A stretch of DNA of 40,022 bases from Nitrososphaerota archaeon (GCA_005877075.1 VBPX01000057.1:1-40022); one strand, 5' to 3'; shown: positions 25,427-34,383, numbered from the stretch's first letter. Numbers and translations are program-made. The notes: generated from the letters alone by a model not told the origin.

Positions 25427-25499
25427 GGGCTGGTAGTTCAGGGGTACGAATGTTTGCTTCGCAAGCAAAAGGTCGTGGGTTCAAATCCCACCCAGTCCA
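25427..25499 (+). tRNA. tRNA-Ala (anticodon CGC)
   Basis: A full cloverleaf can be drawn: acceptor GGGCTGG with CCAGTCC, D stem GTTC/GAAT, anticodon stem TTTGC/GCAAA with loop TTCGCAA (anticodon CGC, reading GCG), and T stem GTGGG/CCCAC with loop TTCAAAT. The G3-U70 wobble pair that identifies alanine tRNAs is present. The discriminator base is A, and CCA is not encoded. No intron is seen. Confidence 0.95.
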
Positions 25500-25653
25500 T
25501 AGTTTTATTCAAGACGTTCCAGATTGAATATTTTTACTTTAAGTTGATAGCAAGGATTAAGTTAAATAATTTCCCAAAAATGTAAGGAAGAATTAGTATA
25601 CAGGCATGAAATAGTTTGTAAATGTAATAATGCGATATGTACTAATATGATCA

Positions 25654-26388
25654 ATGATATCAAACAATACAATGAGCGTTGCATACGATTTTTCAAATAA
25701 AGTTGTATTAGTTACAGGAGGAACAGGTGCGTTGGGAAGGGCATTGGTTAATAAATTCATCAATTCAAGTGCTATAACTATTTCGTCTTATCGTGATGAT
25801 AAAGAAGCCGAGAATCTGAAATCAGAGAATGTTAAAGTTGAGCTAATAAAAATGGATATCACTAATGAGGAACAGATACTAAAAACGATACCAACATTAG
25901 TTGAGAGATTTGGTACTGTTAACATTCTTGTCAATGTGGTCGGAGGATATTTGGGCGGCAAGAATATCACAGAACTTGGGCTAAGTGATTGGGAGACTAT
26001 GATGAACCTGAACTTAAAATCTGCTTTTTTGATAACTAAGCATGTAATTCCAGTTATGAAATCCTCAGGAAATGGTGGAAAAATGGTTCATATATCATCC
26101 AGAACCGGATTAAAATCAGAAGGTTCTGATTCTGCGTACGCTGCGTCAAAGGCAGGACTGATAAGGTTTGTAGAATCAACTTCCCAGGAATTCAAAGAAT
26201 ATAATATTAATGTAAACTGTATATTGCCCAGCATAATTGACACCGGGGCCAATAGAAAGGCTATGCCAAAAGCAGACTTTAGCAAATGGCTATCTACTGA
26301 TGATCTCGCTAATGTTGTTCTATTCCTTTGCTCTGCCGATAGCAAGGTAATAAATGGAGCTGCTATTCCTACCTATGGGTTGTCTTGA
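25654..26388 (+). CDS. Short-chain dehydrogenase/reductase
   Basis: A 244-residue classical SDR enzyme using NAD(P)H. The Rossmann signature is VVLVTGGTGALGRAL (near residues 17-31). The catalytic residues are Ser148 or Ser149 in VHISSRTG, and Tyr162 and Lys166 in AYAASKAG. The usual NAG motif reads NVVGGY. The C-terminal INCxLP-type segment NVNCILPSIIDTGANR is typical of FabG-like members. The substrate cannot be told. ATG 25654 and ATG 25672 are both possible starts; the second leaves the shorter, more usual lead into the Rossmann strand. It is a single gene following the tRNA. Confidence 0.9.
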   Translation: MISNNTMSVAYDFSNKVVLVTGGTGALGRALVNKFINSSAITISSYRDDKEAENLKSENVKVELIKMDITNEEQILKTIPTLVERFGTVNILVNVVGGYLGGKNITELGLSDWETMMNLNLKSAFLITKHVIPVMKSSGNGGKMVHISSRTGLKSEGSDSAYAASKAGLIRFVESTSQEFKEYNINVNCILPSIIDTGANRKAMPKADFSKWLSTDDLANVVLFLCSADSKVINGAAIPTYGLS

Positions 26389-26980
26389 ACAAATTTGGTA
26401 TTCTCTTGTTAAAACGAATATTTCTAACAACGAAAACATCATGTTTTAGTGGAGATAAGTAACCTGATTACAAATCGATAATTTGTTCCTGAATTTTAAC
26501 AAAGAAGGACACAAGTTACCAAAAATCTAAACATATTACATTTTTCAAGATAACATCAATTGTTCAAAGTTGATGCTTATCAAATTCTGCAGCTTTATCG
26601 TCCTACGAATCTAAGGTTATTCTCACTCAATCTGCATAAAACCCAACTATTTCGTTGTCTAGAGTATCATTCCCCTAAGGTTTTATTTCTTGCTGAAGTT
26701 TTGATTCAAAGCCTCTAAACACTGTCAACTCGTGGGTTAGACTAATCACTATTTAGTATAAGTGGTTTCCATTCATCCCACCAGCTGGCATTACTTTTTT
26801 GATATGTAAATAGAAATAACTGTCAAAAATATGCCTATTCCATCTATATTTTGAAATTAGTAAATTAGTTATTCAAGAATCTAGACTCAAATGATACATA
26901 TCTCATAATATGTAATTCATTTATGGAAGAAAATAAAAAGTAATGAAAATAAAAAGTACCGTAATTCAGTGCTCAATCAA
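26389..26980. other. Long intergenic region without recognised gene
   Basis: About 590 bases with no convincing ORF on either strand. Two small hairpins are visible: ACAAAT (26470-26475) with ATTTGT (26481-26486), possibly the SDR terminator, and CATCAA (26554-26559) with TTGATG (26570-26575), whose loop contains a further TTG/CAA pairing. A non-coding RNA is possible but nothing identifies one. Confidence 0.4.
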
Positions 26981-27598
26981 TCAATATCCTTTATCCGAGC
27001 TTGCTTTATCCGAGCTTGCTTTATCCGAGCTTGCTTTATCAGATTCTCCGCTAGATTTGCTGAAATGATCCATTTGTACTTCTCCTGCTGATAACTGACC
27101 ACGAATAGCTCCATTTGGATTATCTGCAGTGTGTACGTTTACATATGCACTTCCATTGTTTATTAGATTGGCCAGGTCCGAAATTTCCTTACCTTTTAGA
27201 GGGCCTTGCAGATCGCTACTTTGTATGTTTCCGGCAAACCATATTGCAGGATTGTCCTTATTTTTAGATGATTTTTCCTTTGATAGAGCCACTACTACAT
27301 CACCATTCACACCTTGGGTTCCATTGTGAATGTGAGCACCTGTTATTTTCTCAAATCCAGTTGTATTTACGAAATACGATGCTTGTGAACTGTCGTTATT
27401 AAAGAGGATTTCAGCTGTCCCTGTTGCATTAGACTCAGTTGGTGGTACTTCGTCCTTTCCTGTAAGGTCTGCTTTGAATCCCTCACCTCCTTGTGCTTGT
27501 GCTTGAGCTTGGTTTGATGCAGAAATCGAGAATCCAAACAATGCCAATGAGATAGTTATTGCTGTCAGACAGATTGTTGCTAATTTACTACTTTTCAT
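26981..27598 (-). CDS. Secreted CHRD-domain protein with repeat tail
   Basis: An exported protein of about 205 residues. The signal peptide ends ASNQAQAQA. A CHRD domain follows, with FKADLTGKDEVPPTESNATG at its start, ITGAHIHNGTQGVNGDVVV in the middle and VNVHTADNPNGAIRGQL at its end, the standard family landmarks. CHRD domains occur in chordin and in many microbial secreted proteins, function mostly unknown. The tail repeats SDKAS several times and is encoded by 15-base DNA repeats. A frame extension to 27655 exists, but a TATA-like TTTATACTA near 27619-27628 lies 26 bases from ATG 27598, supporting that leaderless start. Confidence 0.85.
   Translation of the reverse strand: MKSSKLATICLTAITISLALFGFSISASNQAQAQAQGGEGFKADLTGKDEVPPTESNATGTAEILFNNDSSQASYFVNTTGFEKITGAHIHNGTQGVNGDVVVALSKEKSSKNKDNPAIWFAGNIQSSDLQGPLKGKEISDLANLINNGSAYVNVHTADNPNGAIRGQLSAGEVQMDHFSKSSGESDKASSDKASSDKASSDKGY
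26990..27034. repeat. Three 15-base tandem repeats in the CHRD gene
   Basis: TTTATCCGAGCTTGC occurs three times without mismatch at 26990-27004, 27005-27019 and 27020-27034, and a fourth partial copy TTTATC follows. It keeps the reading frame and encodes the SDKAS tail of the CHRD protein, so copy number may vary among strains. Confidence 0.9.
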
Positions 27599-27691
27599 CA
27601 AGCTAGCTGACACAACATAGTATAAATAAGAATTGCTAGTCGGATAAAAATTCAATATTACTCCCGGGGCACATAATGGACGAGATAGTTT

Positions 27692-27817
27692 ATGAAATGT
27701 ATTTTTGTATTTGTTGATTATGAATCTTTCAGGGGGAATAAGTCACTGGTGGAAGATTATCCTGAGCGTAGTACGGATTCTGCTTTCCACTGGGTTTTAG
27801 ATAACTGGCAGCTTTAA
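27692..27817 (+). CDS. Possible 41-residue ORF
   Basis: ATG 27692 opens a 41-codon frame beginning MKCIFVFVDYESF and ending FHWVLDNWQL, rich in acidic and aromatic residues. A weak AT-rich box lies near 27648-27658, a little far for a leaderless start. It fills much of the 27656-27851 gap. It may be a small gene, the remnant of a larger one, or chance; the composition is protein-like but evidence is thin. Confidence 0.25.
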   Translation: MKCIFVFVDYESFRGNKSLVEDYPERSTDSAFHWVLDNWQL

Positions 27818-27851
27818 CTCGACCCACGAAATGAATTGGTTTTTGATAATG

Positions 27852-28487
27852 TCAGTGTGTCATCACCTGAACATTCCTAATAAATTCTTCAAGATTCATG
27901 ACCAATCCGTAGTAATTTCGGATGTTGTCAAGCGTGGAATTGTAGTGATCCAGGTTATTAGAGGCCGTAGCATCGGAGATGAGTACTATATCGTATCCAT
28001 GATTGAATGCGTCTCGGAGAGAAGATTCAACACATATTGAAGTATCAATTCCAGAAAAAATTATTGAATCTATTCCAAGACTTCTTAACCAGACTTCAAC
28101 TTCTGTGTCCTGAAAAACAGAATCTCTTCTCTTTATAACAATATGGTCTTCTAAAGCAGGCTTCAGTTCAACAACAATTTCAGCATCCCAACTTCCCCTA
28201 ATACAAATGGGACGTTTCTTTATTCTCTCCTCTCTGGATTTTGGGAGTATACGGTGAGATCTAGTCAACAAGTCAATCCCAGATTCCTCTCTGACTGCCT
28301 GAGAATAAAAAATTGGTATCTTAAGCGTCCTACAAGCCGCAATAAGGCGTTTAAGATGTGGAACTACTTCTCTATATCTTGAAACGTTTAACCCCATCAA
28401 ATCATACGATCCTCCCTTGCTTACAAATCCATTTTGCATATCAATCACTAACAGTGCGGGATTAATATCGTGGTTTCTTATTTTCAC
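27852..28487 (-). CDS. Isochorismatase-like cysteine hydrolase
   Basis: A 211-residue enzyme of the isochorismatase/nicotinamidase superfamily. The catalytic triad is visible: Asp16 in LLVIDMQNGF, Lys119 in HIVIKRRDSVF, and Cys152 in FSGIDTSICVESSLRDAF. Members hydrolyse C-N or vinyl-ether bonds in nicotinamide, isochorismate, ureides or biuret; the substrate here is not readable from sequence. The start codon is GTG 28487, supported by a TATA-like TATTATAAAATTA at about 28507-28519 at the leaderless distance. It stands alone. Confidence 0.88.
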   Translation of the reverse strand: MKIRNHDINPALLVIDMQNGFVSKGGSYDLMGLNVSRYREVVPHLKRLIAACRTLKIPIFYSQAVREESGIDLLTRSHRILPKSREERIKKRPICIRGSWDAEIVVELKPALEDHIVIKRRDSVFQDTEVEVWLRSLGIDSIIFSGIDTSICVESSLRDAFNHGYDIVLISDATASNNLDHYNSTLDNIRNYYGLVMNLEEFIRNVQVMTH

Positions 28488-28633
28488 AAAGACAGATTAT
28501 CTGGGGTATTATAAAATTATTTGATTATTTCGACAACATATGATCTGAAAACTCTATACTGTACAGTATCTAAATGTAAATAATGATCATTCAATAATTT
28601 TGGAGATTCCAACATTTACACGAAAGCAACGTG

Positions 28634-29203
28634 CTAGGTACTAATCTGTAGCTTGACGGAAGATTCAGTAAGCTCAAATGTACTATCTAAATCAAGTGTA
28701 TTTTTTAATGTTGATTTAAGATAGCCATGAAGAAATTGGGAACCTTTTTTTCCAAGTCGATGTCTTATTACAATAATACGCTTTCCATTTTGATTCGTTT
28801 CATCATACGTTCCCAAAAATCCATATCGGCAGATTATTTTTTCAATATATTCCAAGACTGTTTCGAATGTTAATGTTTTTTTCCAAAATAGAATTGTATC
28901 ACGCGGAATAATACCTCCAGACATAACTCCAAGACCATATATATCATCATCAGGGTAAGAATCAATAAATGACTTCAGCATTTCTCTGTTTACGACCACC
29001 AAATCAATTTTAGAAAGAAAACGGGTGAATTCTGAATAACGTTTGAGAATCATGTTTACTAAAGCGTTCACAGAAACACCCATCCTCTCGGACTCTTCAT
29101 CCAGTATTTTTGATAACTCTGTGTCAACACGAAATGACCGTGTAGTGGATGTCGGCACAGTTTTGAATACATATCTCTCAAACTTAAACGTGTTGCTTTG
29201 CAA
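28634..29203 (-). CDS. Ribbon-helix-helix-like DNA-binding protein, unknown C-terminal domain
   Basis: A 189-residue protein. Residues about 20-55 (TRSFRVDTELSKILDEESER then MGVSVNALVNMILKRY) have the strand-helix-helix pattern of ribbon-helix-helix repressors. The remaining 130 residues form an alpha/beta domain I do not recognise. The start is TTG 29203, since an in-frame stop lies just upstream; a GTG fifteen codons on is an alternative. It is divergent from the TFIIB gene across an 88-base region holding a GTGTTACAC palindrome that may be its own operator. RHH proteins usually repress their own genes. Confidence 0.65.
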   Translation of the reverse strand: MQSNTFKFERYVFKTVPTSTTRSFRVDTELSKILDEESERMGVSVNALVNMILKRYSEFTRFLSKIDLVVVNREMLKSFIDSYPDDDIYGLGVMSGGIIPRDTILFWKKTLTFETVLEYIEKIICRYGFLGTYDETNQNGKRIIVIRHRLGKKGSQFLHGYLKSTLKNTLDLDSTFELTESSVKLQIST

Positions 29204-29209
29204 CCAAGT

Positions 29210-29218
29210 GTGTTACAC
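29210..29218. promoter_or_regulatory. Palindrome in the RHH/TFIIB divergent promoter
   Basis: GTGTTACAC is a perfect 4+1+4 palindrome located between the TATA-like GCAATATAATTA (29219-29230) and the TTG start of the RHH-like gene. Its position suits an autoregulatory operator; this is inference from location and protein type. Confidence 0.35.
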
Positions 29219-29291
29219 CGCAATATAATTAAGAAATATTTTGAATGTGTATACTTAGTTTTTATTAAGAAAAAATACGCTGCATTTGGTT

Positions 29292-30257
29292 ATGAGTTCT
29301 GTATTGAATGAGTTCAAAAGAAATCAAGAAATAGATATAAGCAATGAAGGAAATTTGGAATGTGAACATTGTAAGAGTGGAAATACAATTTTTGACCATG
29401 CTACTGGAGAGAAAATTTGTAGTAGCTGCGGGATTGTTATTTCAGTAGAGAGGGAATACATTGATCCTACATTAAATAGTAATACCAATGTAAGTAACAT
29501 GAATTTAGGTACTCCATCATCATTGGCCCATCATGATAGAAATCTATCTACCATGATTTCATACTCAAACGTAGACGCTGACGGAGTTGCAATAAGCGCA
29601 GATCAGCGATCCGCCATTCAGAGGATGAGACGCTGGAACAAGATTTCTAATAACAATAGAAGCTATCATAGAAATCTTAAGAATGCTTTTGCAATTCTCA
29701 TAAGAATAAAGGACAAGCTTTCCTTAAGTGATACCATTGTGGAAAAATCAGCATACTATTACAGAAAGATATTGGACCAGAACCTGATAAAAGGAAGATC
29801 AATAAAGGGTTTTGTTGTTGCCTGTGTATACGCATCATGTAGAGAATTGAATATACCCAGGACTATTGAAGAAATTGCCGAGATATCTAATGCAGACAAG
29901 ATTTTTGCTGGAAAATGTTATCGTCTACTAGTAAGAAGCCTCAAGATTCGACTCCCATCAATAGACTCTACATTTCATTTGGCAAGAATAGCTAATAATG
30001 CAAGGATCAGTGAGAAGACATTAAGACACGGCCTTCATATGATGTCTTTGATAAAAGATGATCCTATTTCCTTTGGAAAGGATCCATGTGCGATGGCAGT
30101 CGCAGTATTATATGGAGCATGTCTGGAAAAAGGTGAAAAGACAAGTCAATCTCGAATATCAATGGCAGGCAATGTAAGCGTAGTAACACTGAGAAAAAGA
30201 TTTTTAGACATTAAAAAAATCTTTCCGGATATCCCGAGCGGACCCTACGATAAATGA
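29292..30257 (+). CDS. tfb: Transcription initiation factor IIB
   Basis: An archaeal TFIIB of about 321 residues, which bridges TBP-bound promoters and RNA polymerase. The N-terminal zinc ribbon has four cysteines: CEHC (24, 27) and CSSC (43, 46). Two cyclin folds follow (about 115-205 and 215-305), with RNLKNAFAILIRIKDKLSLS and KGFVVACVYASCRELNIPRT typical of the first. The B-finger region is rather divergent (NLGTPSSLAHHDRNLSTMIS), so this may be one of several TFB paralogues that these archaea carry. ATG 29292 is preferred over the TTG two codons earlier. Confidence 0.93.
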   Translation: MSSVLNEFKRNQEIDISNEGNLECEHCKSGNTIFDHATGEKICSSCGIVISVEREYIDPTLNSNTNVSNMNLGTPSSLAHHDRNLSTMISYSNVDADGVAISADQRSAIQRMRRWNKISNNNRSYHRNLKNAFAILIRIKDKLSLSDTIVEKSAYYYRKILDQNLIKGRSIKGFVVACVYASCRELNIPRTIEEIAEISNADKIFAGKCYRLLVRSLKIRLPSIDSTFHLARIANNARISEKTLRHGLHMMSLIKDDPISFGKDPCAMAVAVLYGACLEKGEKTSQSRISMAGNVSVVTLRKRFLDIKKIFPDIPSGPYDK

Positions 30258-30460
30258 GGTTGAACTGCTTATTTACAATTTAGAGGATTTCGCTTGGGCA
30301 GTGAATAAATTTTTGAACATTCCGATTCTTGGTTTCGTATAATGATATTCGGTTGTTGTTTATTTCAATGTGAATAGAACAGCACGATCACATTTGGACG
30401 CAATATTTTACTATGGTATCGACAAAGTAATATTATGCCTGTTACAACGGTAACGTACAA

Positions 30461-30859
30461 ATGCCTAAAAAAGAAAAAAAACAATTCCGCATAATGATTG
30501 TTGAAGATGAACAAGATATCCTTTTGCTCTACAAAGATTACCTTTTAAGTAGAGGGCATAAAGTTGTAGCCACTTCCACCACTGCGAATGAAATCATATC
30601 AGATTATGATAGAATGCGACCTGATGTTGCAATAGTAGACTACAAGTTACCTAACAACAAGAATGGAATTGATGCCGCAGCTCAGATCTTGGATAAATAT
30701 CCATCTGCAGCAATTCTCATAGTTACCGCGTATGAAACTGTAAAGAAAGAGATTGCAAAAATTTCCATATTTGACAATAAGCGTGTAGAAGTTTTGATAA
30801 AGCCTTTACGTCTTGCTCAACTGGAAAGTTCGATTCTCGATATTGTGAACAAAAACTAG
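30461..30859 (+). CDS. Response regulator receiver protein
   Basis: A 132-residue stand-alone CheY-like receiver domain with no output domain. The acidic pocket is Glu15-Asp16 in IMIVEDEQDI, the phospho-acceptor is Asp60 in VAIVDYKLP, the switch threonine lies in ILIVTAYE, and the conserved lysine in VLIKPLRL. It starts at ATG 30461. A small inverted repeat GTTAC/GTAAC (30441-30454) lies just upstream. It may work with the histidine kinase at 34384 or another one; no kinase is directly adjacent. Confidence 0.9.
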   Translation: MPKKEKKQFRIMIVEDEQDILLLYKDYLLSRGHKVVATSTTANEIISDYDRMRPDVAIVDYKLPNNKNGIDAAAQILDKYPSAAILIVTAYETVKKEIAKISIFDNKRVEVLIKPLRLAQLESSILDIVNKN

Positions 30860-30885
30860 TAGTAACATTCAATTTTTTTTGCGCG

Positions 30886-32613
30886 CTAAATCTTTTTAAT
30901 TATTCTATTGGTTAGCAAGTTGAGTTCATCAGAGGTATCGATAAATGTACTTGATTTTCCAAATACGTTTTCAAATATCCTATCCAAGTATATTTGGATA
31001 TGTGGAGAAGTAAGCCATAGATCTTTATTTCCATATTTAAATCCGTATCGTTGTGAACTTCCTAATAGTTCTCTATTCTCAAGATCTTCTAAATAACGGG
31101 ACGAGATTCTACTTTCATCAAAATTGTTTTCTCTAGCTATCTCATCAATAACAAAATGTATGCCAGATCCGTGTTGGGCGGCTGCTTTGTTTCTGTATGC
31201 TATTTCCTTTGGAATGCCCAATTGCTCTGCTAACTTTCTGTGAACATGTTTTCCAAGCTGATCATTTGCTCCTTTAACATTTAGTCTTGGACTGATATTA
31301 AAAGCAGTTTTGATGACTTGTTTGTCCAAATAAGGCTCCCTCATTTCTATTCCATGTGCCATAGTAGTCTTATCCTCTCTTTCTAGTGTTTCCTTATACA
31401 GTAAGAAAAGATCTTCTATCATATGATCGCGTAGCGAAGAATATCCTTCACTTGCAACTATATTAGGATACCAAGAATAACCTCCAAAAATTTCATCTGC
31501 ACCTTGGCCAGAGAGTACTACATTAACATGATCTTTTTTTGCCAAAGCCATAGCCGAATAGATAGGCAATGCAACTTCAACTTGTACTGCGTTTCTTTCT
31601 TCAATTGCATGTATTATTTTTGGTAACATTTCCTGAGTACTACGTTTCGTTATTGTGTTTACTTTAAGTGTCAATTGAAGCTCCTTTGCTACTTTATCTG
31701 CAAATAGAATATCCGAAGAGTCGGGTGTGCCCGCATTATAACAAATCACTTCCTTAACCATTTTCTTGGCTAGCCATGCAACTAGGACACTGTCTATTCC
31801 ACCTGAAAATATGATTCCTATTCTATCAAGCCCCTCTGTACGCTTCTTCATAGAGAGCGTTAATGCTCTCTTATATGCTCTTATAGCCTCTTCAAAAGTG
31901 TTGTATCGAAAATTTTTCGTATTGGAATTCAGTGTCTTTGGGGGTTCTGCAATTCTATACTCTCTTAAATTACCCTTATTATTTATTATAACGGCATGAC
32001 CCGGCATAACTCTCTTGACTGATTTATTTCCTCCTAATAGCCAAATTGCTTTTTGTTCAGAGGCAAATGTTACTTGTTGAGGATCCTCACTATAGTAAAG
32101 CTGTCTGACCCCCAATAAATCTCTAACAAGAGCTATTTCGCCTGTTTTGTTATCTTTTACCGCAATACTATATACTCCATCCAAAATTCTTGCCATCTTT
32201 CTTAATGCTTCAAGCAAGTTTCTTGATTGGGTTAACTTTTCTTCTAGTAAATGAAGTATGACTTCACTATCTGAACTACTCACAAAATCATGAACCTTCT
32301 GCAATCTATTTCTTATTTGTTTATAATTATATATCTCGCCGTTGTGTTCTAATGTTATTCTTCCATCACAGCTTGTGAAGGGTTGTCTTCCAAATTTACC
32401 CCCAACAATTGCCAGCCTAACATGACCTAGGCCAAATTTTCCATCGACATACGGCATTGATAGTTCAGACGACTCCAAACAATTTGGTTTATTTTGCCCG
32501 ACCTGTATTGCAACACCATCAGGGCCACGGTTATGCATGCAGGATAACATCAGGATAAGATCTTCTGTAACCCCAAGGTTATTTTTATTTAAAATACCTG
32601 CTATTCCACACAT
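30886..32613 (-). CDS. asnB: Asparagine synthase (glutamine-hydrolysing)
   Basis: A 575-residue class II glutamine amidotransferase that makes asparagine from aspartate, glutamine and ATP. The protein must start Met-Cys-Gly, because cysteine 2 is the glutaminase nucleophile. MCGIAGIL begins at ATG 32613, although the frame runs on to 32625. A strong GGAGG (32618-32622 on the complement) six to nine bases upstream confirms this start. RGPDG (glutaminase) and the ATP loop FSGGIDS (near 268-274) are intact, as is SGQGADEIFGGY. Unlike most neighbours, the gene has a long leader: its TATA-like box is near 32731-32742. AsnB or a related amidotransferase are both possible; AsnB fits best. Confidence 0.9.
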   Translation of the reverse strand: MCGIAGILNKNNLGVTEDLILMLSCMHNRGPDGVAIQVGQNKPNCLESSELSMPYVDGKFGLGHVRLAIVGGKFGRQPFTSCDGRITLEHNGEIYNYKQIRNRLQKVHDFVSSSDSEVILHLLEEKLTQSRNLLEALRKMARILDGVYSIAVKDNKTGEIALVRDLLGVRQLYYSEDPQQVTFASEQKAIWLLGGNKSVKRVMPGHAVIINNKGNLREYRIAEPPKTLNSNTKNFRYNTFEEAIRAYKRALTLSMKKRTEGLDRIGIIFSGGIDSVLVAWLAKKMVKEVICYNAGTPDSSDILFADKVAKELQLTLKVNTITKRSTQEMLPKIIHAIEERNAVQVEVALPIYSAMALAKKDHVNVVLSGQGADEIFGGYSWYPNIVASEGYSSLRDHMIEDLFLLYKETLEREDKTTMAHGIEMREPYLDKQVIKTAFNISPRLNVKGANDQLGKHVHRKLAEQLGIPKEIAYRNKAAAQHGSGIHFVIDEIARENNFDESRISSRYLEDLENRELLGSSQRYGFKYGNKDLWLTSPHIQIYLDRIFENVFGKSSTFIDTSDELNLLTNRIIKKI

Positions 32614-33056
32614 TTTTTCCTCCAACTAACGTTATCAAATAGATTATAATTCAAAACTTGACCCCTTACTAATTATTCCCTCAACATGATTTATCAGTGT
32701 TATGTTTTCATTCAAGCTTTCCATTCCATCCATATATATAAGCTGTCTAAAGCCAAATATTAATCATTAATAAAGTGAGCGTCGATAACATTTTTTTACA
32801 CAAATAATTCACAATTCAATCTGTGCACTTCAATATACACAATATTCATTAAAGTGTATTTTTATTCCAGTATATTACAAGATTAGATTGTATTAGTTAA
32901 AAAAAAGTTTATTTCGATACTTTAAGACAGTAAATATGTTCCTGATAAGTTCAGGCAAGAATATAATACCATAAATTGGAAACAAATATACTTCTATTTC
33001 ATTGAAAAAATAAGATTGTTTGTATGGGTATTTTTTTAACAACCTGATTAGCTTGT
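32614..33056. other. Intergenic region holding the asnB promoter
   Basis: About 440 AT-rich bases without a convincing ORF. The left part is the asnB leader and promoter; the remainder, up to the stop of the small gene at 33057, shows no feature I can name. Confidence 0.4.
32731..32772 (-). promoter_or_regulatory. asnB promoter with upstream palindrome
   Basis: CATATATATAAGC (32731-32743) is a TATA-like box for the minus strand, about 120 bases from the asnB start. Directly upstream lies TATTAAT-C-ATTAATA (32758-32772), a perfect 7+1+7 palindrome. Position upstream of the TATA box fits an activator or a modified BRE site. The leader ends with a strong ribosome binding site. Confidence 0.45.
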
Positions 33057-33263
33057 CTAATTACTTGTTTTTTTTGCCGAGTTGTAAATTAATAGGGCCA
33101 CATAATCATCTATTTGAAGAGTTTCGGCCAAGTTACTTATTGTTGAATTAAGTATTTTATCTATTGTAAAGCCACGAATTGTTAACATCTCCTTTATACC
33201 ATCAGCAATACTCAAGTCATAAATATCATGTTTCTTTTCTTTACCCACTAATGATTGAGCCAT
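33057..33263 (-). CDS. Small helical protein, helix-hairpin-helix-like
   Basis: A 68-residue helical protein with no signal peptide. The segment MLTIRGFTIDKILNSTISNL followed by AETLQIDDYVALLIYNSAKK resembles the two-helix hairpin repeats found in DNA-binding and Rad51 N-terminal-like domains. A TATA-like CCTATAAATAAT (33285-33296 on the plus strand) is about 27 bases before the ATG, supporting a leaderless gene. Divergent from the 108-residue ORF at 33409. The family is uncertain. Confidence 0.6.
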   Translation of the reverse strand: MAQSLVGKEKKHDIYDLSIADGIKEMLTIRGFTIDKILNSTISNLAETLQIDDYVALLIYNSAKKTSN

Positions 33264-33408
33264 TCAATGCTCAGTGTGCAACAAATTATTTATAGGTGTA
33301 GCATTTATGGGGCTGATACTTAGAACCCAATTTTAAAGCTAAGAATTTCTGAATATTTCATGATTTTAAAGTGCCAAGGTTTAAAGACCATGTGAGCATA
33401 TAAAGAAT

Positions 33409-33735
33409 ATGCCTAGAGATAATTTCAGGCCTGCTGAAAAGCATTCTTCTATGCATTACAAAAATAACGGTCAAATTCTTAAACGAATCGTTGAACCAAC
33501 CAAACTAACCCATTTAATCGCCTTTAATATAAAAGAAAATAACAATCTAATATCAGGAATTCTGACGATAGAATTCGATTATTATTCATCGGATGGTAGG
33601 ATAAAATACAGTCATATACAATACAGTGATCCCAGACTAATAAAACATATAGAAGGGAACCCAATTGTAATGAAAAACATCGATTCCTATATAAGAAAAA
33701 ATCTTTTGGAATCCGAATACGGGTTTAAACTCTAG
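33409..33735 (+). CDS. Small protein of unknown function (108 aa)
   Basis: A 108-residue soluble protein. After a polar start it has a probable beta-sheet core (LIAFNIKENNNLISGILTIE, FDYYSSDGRIKYSHIQYSDP) and a basic, helical C-terminus. TTTAAAG at about 33380-33386 could serve as TATA box for ATG 33409; a second ATG at 33451 is possible given the ATATAAAG at 33397-33404. It lies convergent to a response regulator and may be linked to the signalling genes. No family recognised. Confidence 0.55.
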   Translation: MPRDNFRPAEKHSSMHYKNNGQILKRIVEPTKLTHLIAFNIKENNNLISGILTIEFDYYSSDGRIKYSHIQYSDPRLIKHIEGNPIVMKNIDSYIRKNLLESEYGFKL

Positions 33736-33765
33736 CATTTTTTGCTATTTATTTAATATATTAAT

Positions 33766-34131
33766 CTAGCCAACATATTTTTTCACAACGCGAACTAAAT
33801 CATTTATCCTAATTGGCTTGTTGAAGAATTCATCAGAATGGATCTCCTTAAGCTGATTGCCTTCTATTTCAAATGCTGTCATTAAAATTGTTTTTATGTC
33901 AGAATCAATTTCTTGAACTTTTTTGATAAATTCTATGCCAGACATTGGTTTCATTCGAATATCTGATATCACCAAATTATAAGATTCGTGATTGTGCCTA
34001 AATTCTTTTAATGCTTCTTCGGGATTTGAAAATGCTCGAACACCAATACCATTCGTCTCTAAAACTTCGGTAAATAAGCTTATAATGTCTGCTTCATCAT
34101 CTATCAACATTACAAGATTACGCTTCAACAT
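33766..34131 (-). CDS. Response regulator receiver protein
   Basis: A 121-residue single receiver domain. Acidic pocket Asp11-Asp12 in VMLIDDEADII, phospho-acceptor Asp57 in LVISDIRMKPMSG, switch Thr in ILMTAFE, lysine in FFNKPIRI. It lies 252 bases downstream of the histidine kinase gene on the same strand and is its likely partner. As it has no output domain, it would act through protein contacts. The normal IRM-P-MSG motif shows a one-residue spacing typical of CheY-like proteins. Confidence 0.9.
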   Translation of the reverse strand: MLKRNLVMLIDDEADIISLFTEVLETNGIGVRAFSNPEEALKEFRHNHESYNLVISDIRMKPMSGIEFIKKVQEIDSDIKTILMTAFEIEGNQLKEIHSDEFFNKPIRINDLVRVVKKYVG

Positions 34132-34383
34132 AACTATTGAGAAATTCGCCCATAAAATACTTTATCGACATCTTAACAAAAATTTCCAATTGAATGTATT
34201 TTATTACTCAAATGGATTTACTTGAAAATTATTGATATAAAACACATTCCTAACTATTTGACTATTTGACCATCATAGTGCAGTTAATCAATTATAATGA
34301 TTTTCTTATGTTTGTTTCAGGTAAGAATTTGAACTTCGCAATAAAATTTTATTTTCTAAGAAGGATTGGTAGACAAAATTTTT

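Noticed and set aside
25324-25527. 67-codon frame crossing the tRNA gene
   Set aside because: It runs through the complete tRNA-Ala and its translation has no protein-like pattern.
26990-27040. Possible CRISPR-like array
   Set aside because: The units are contiguous 15-mers without spacers and lie inside a coding frame.
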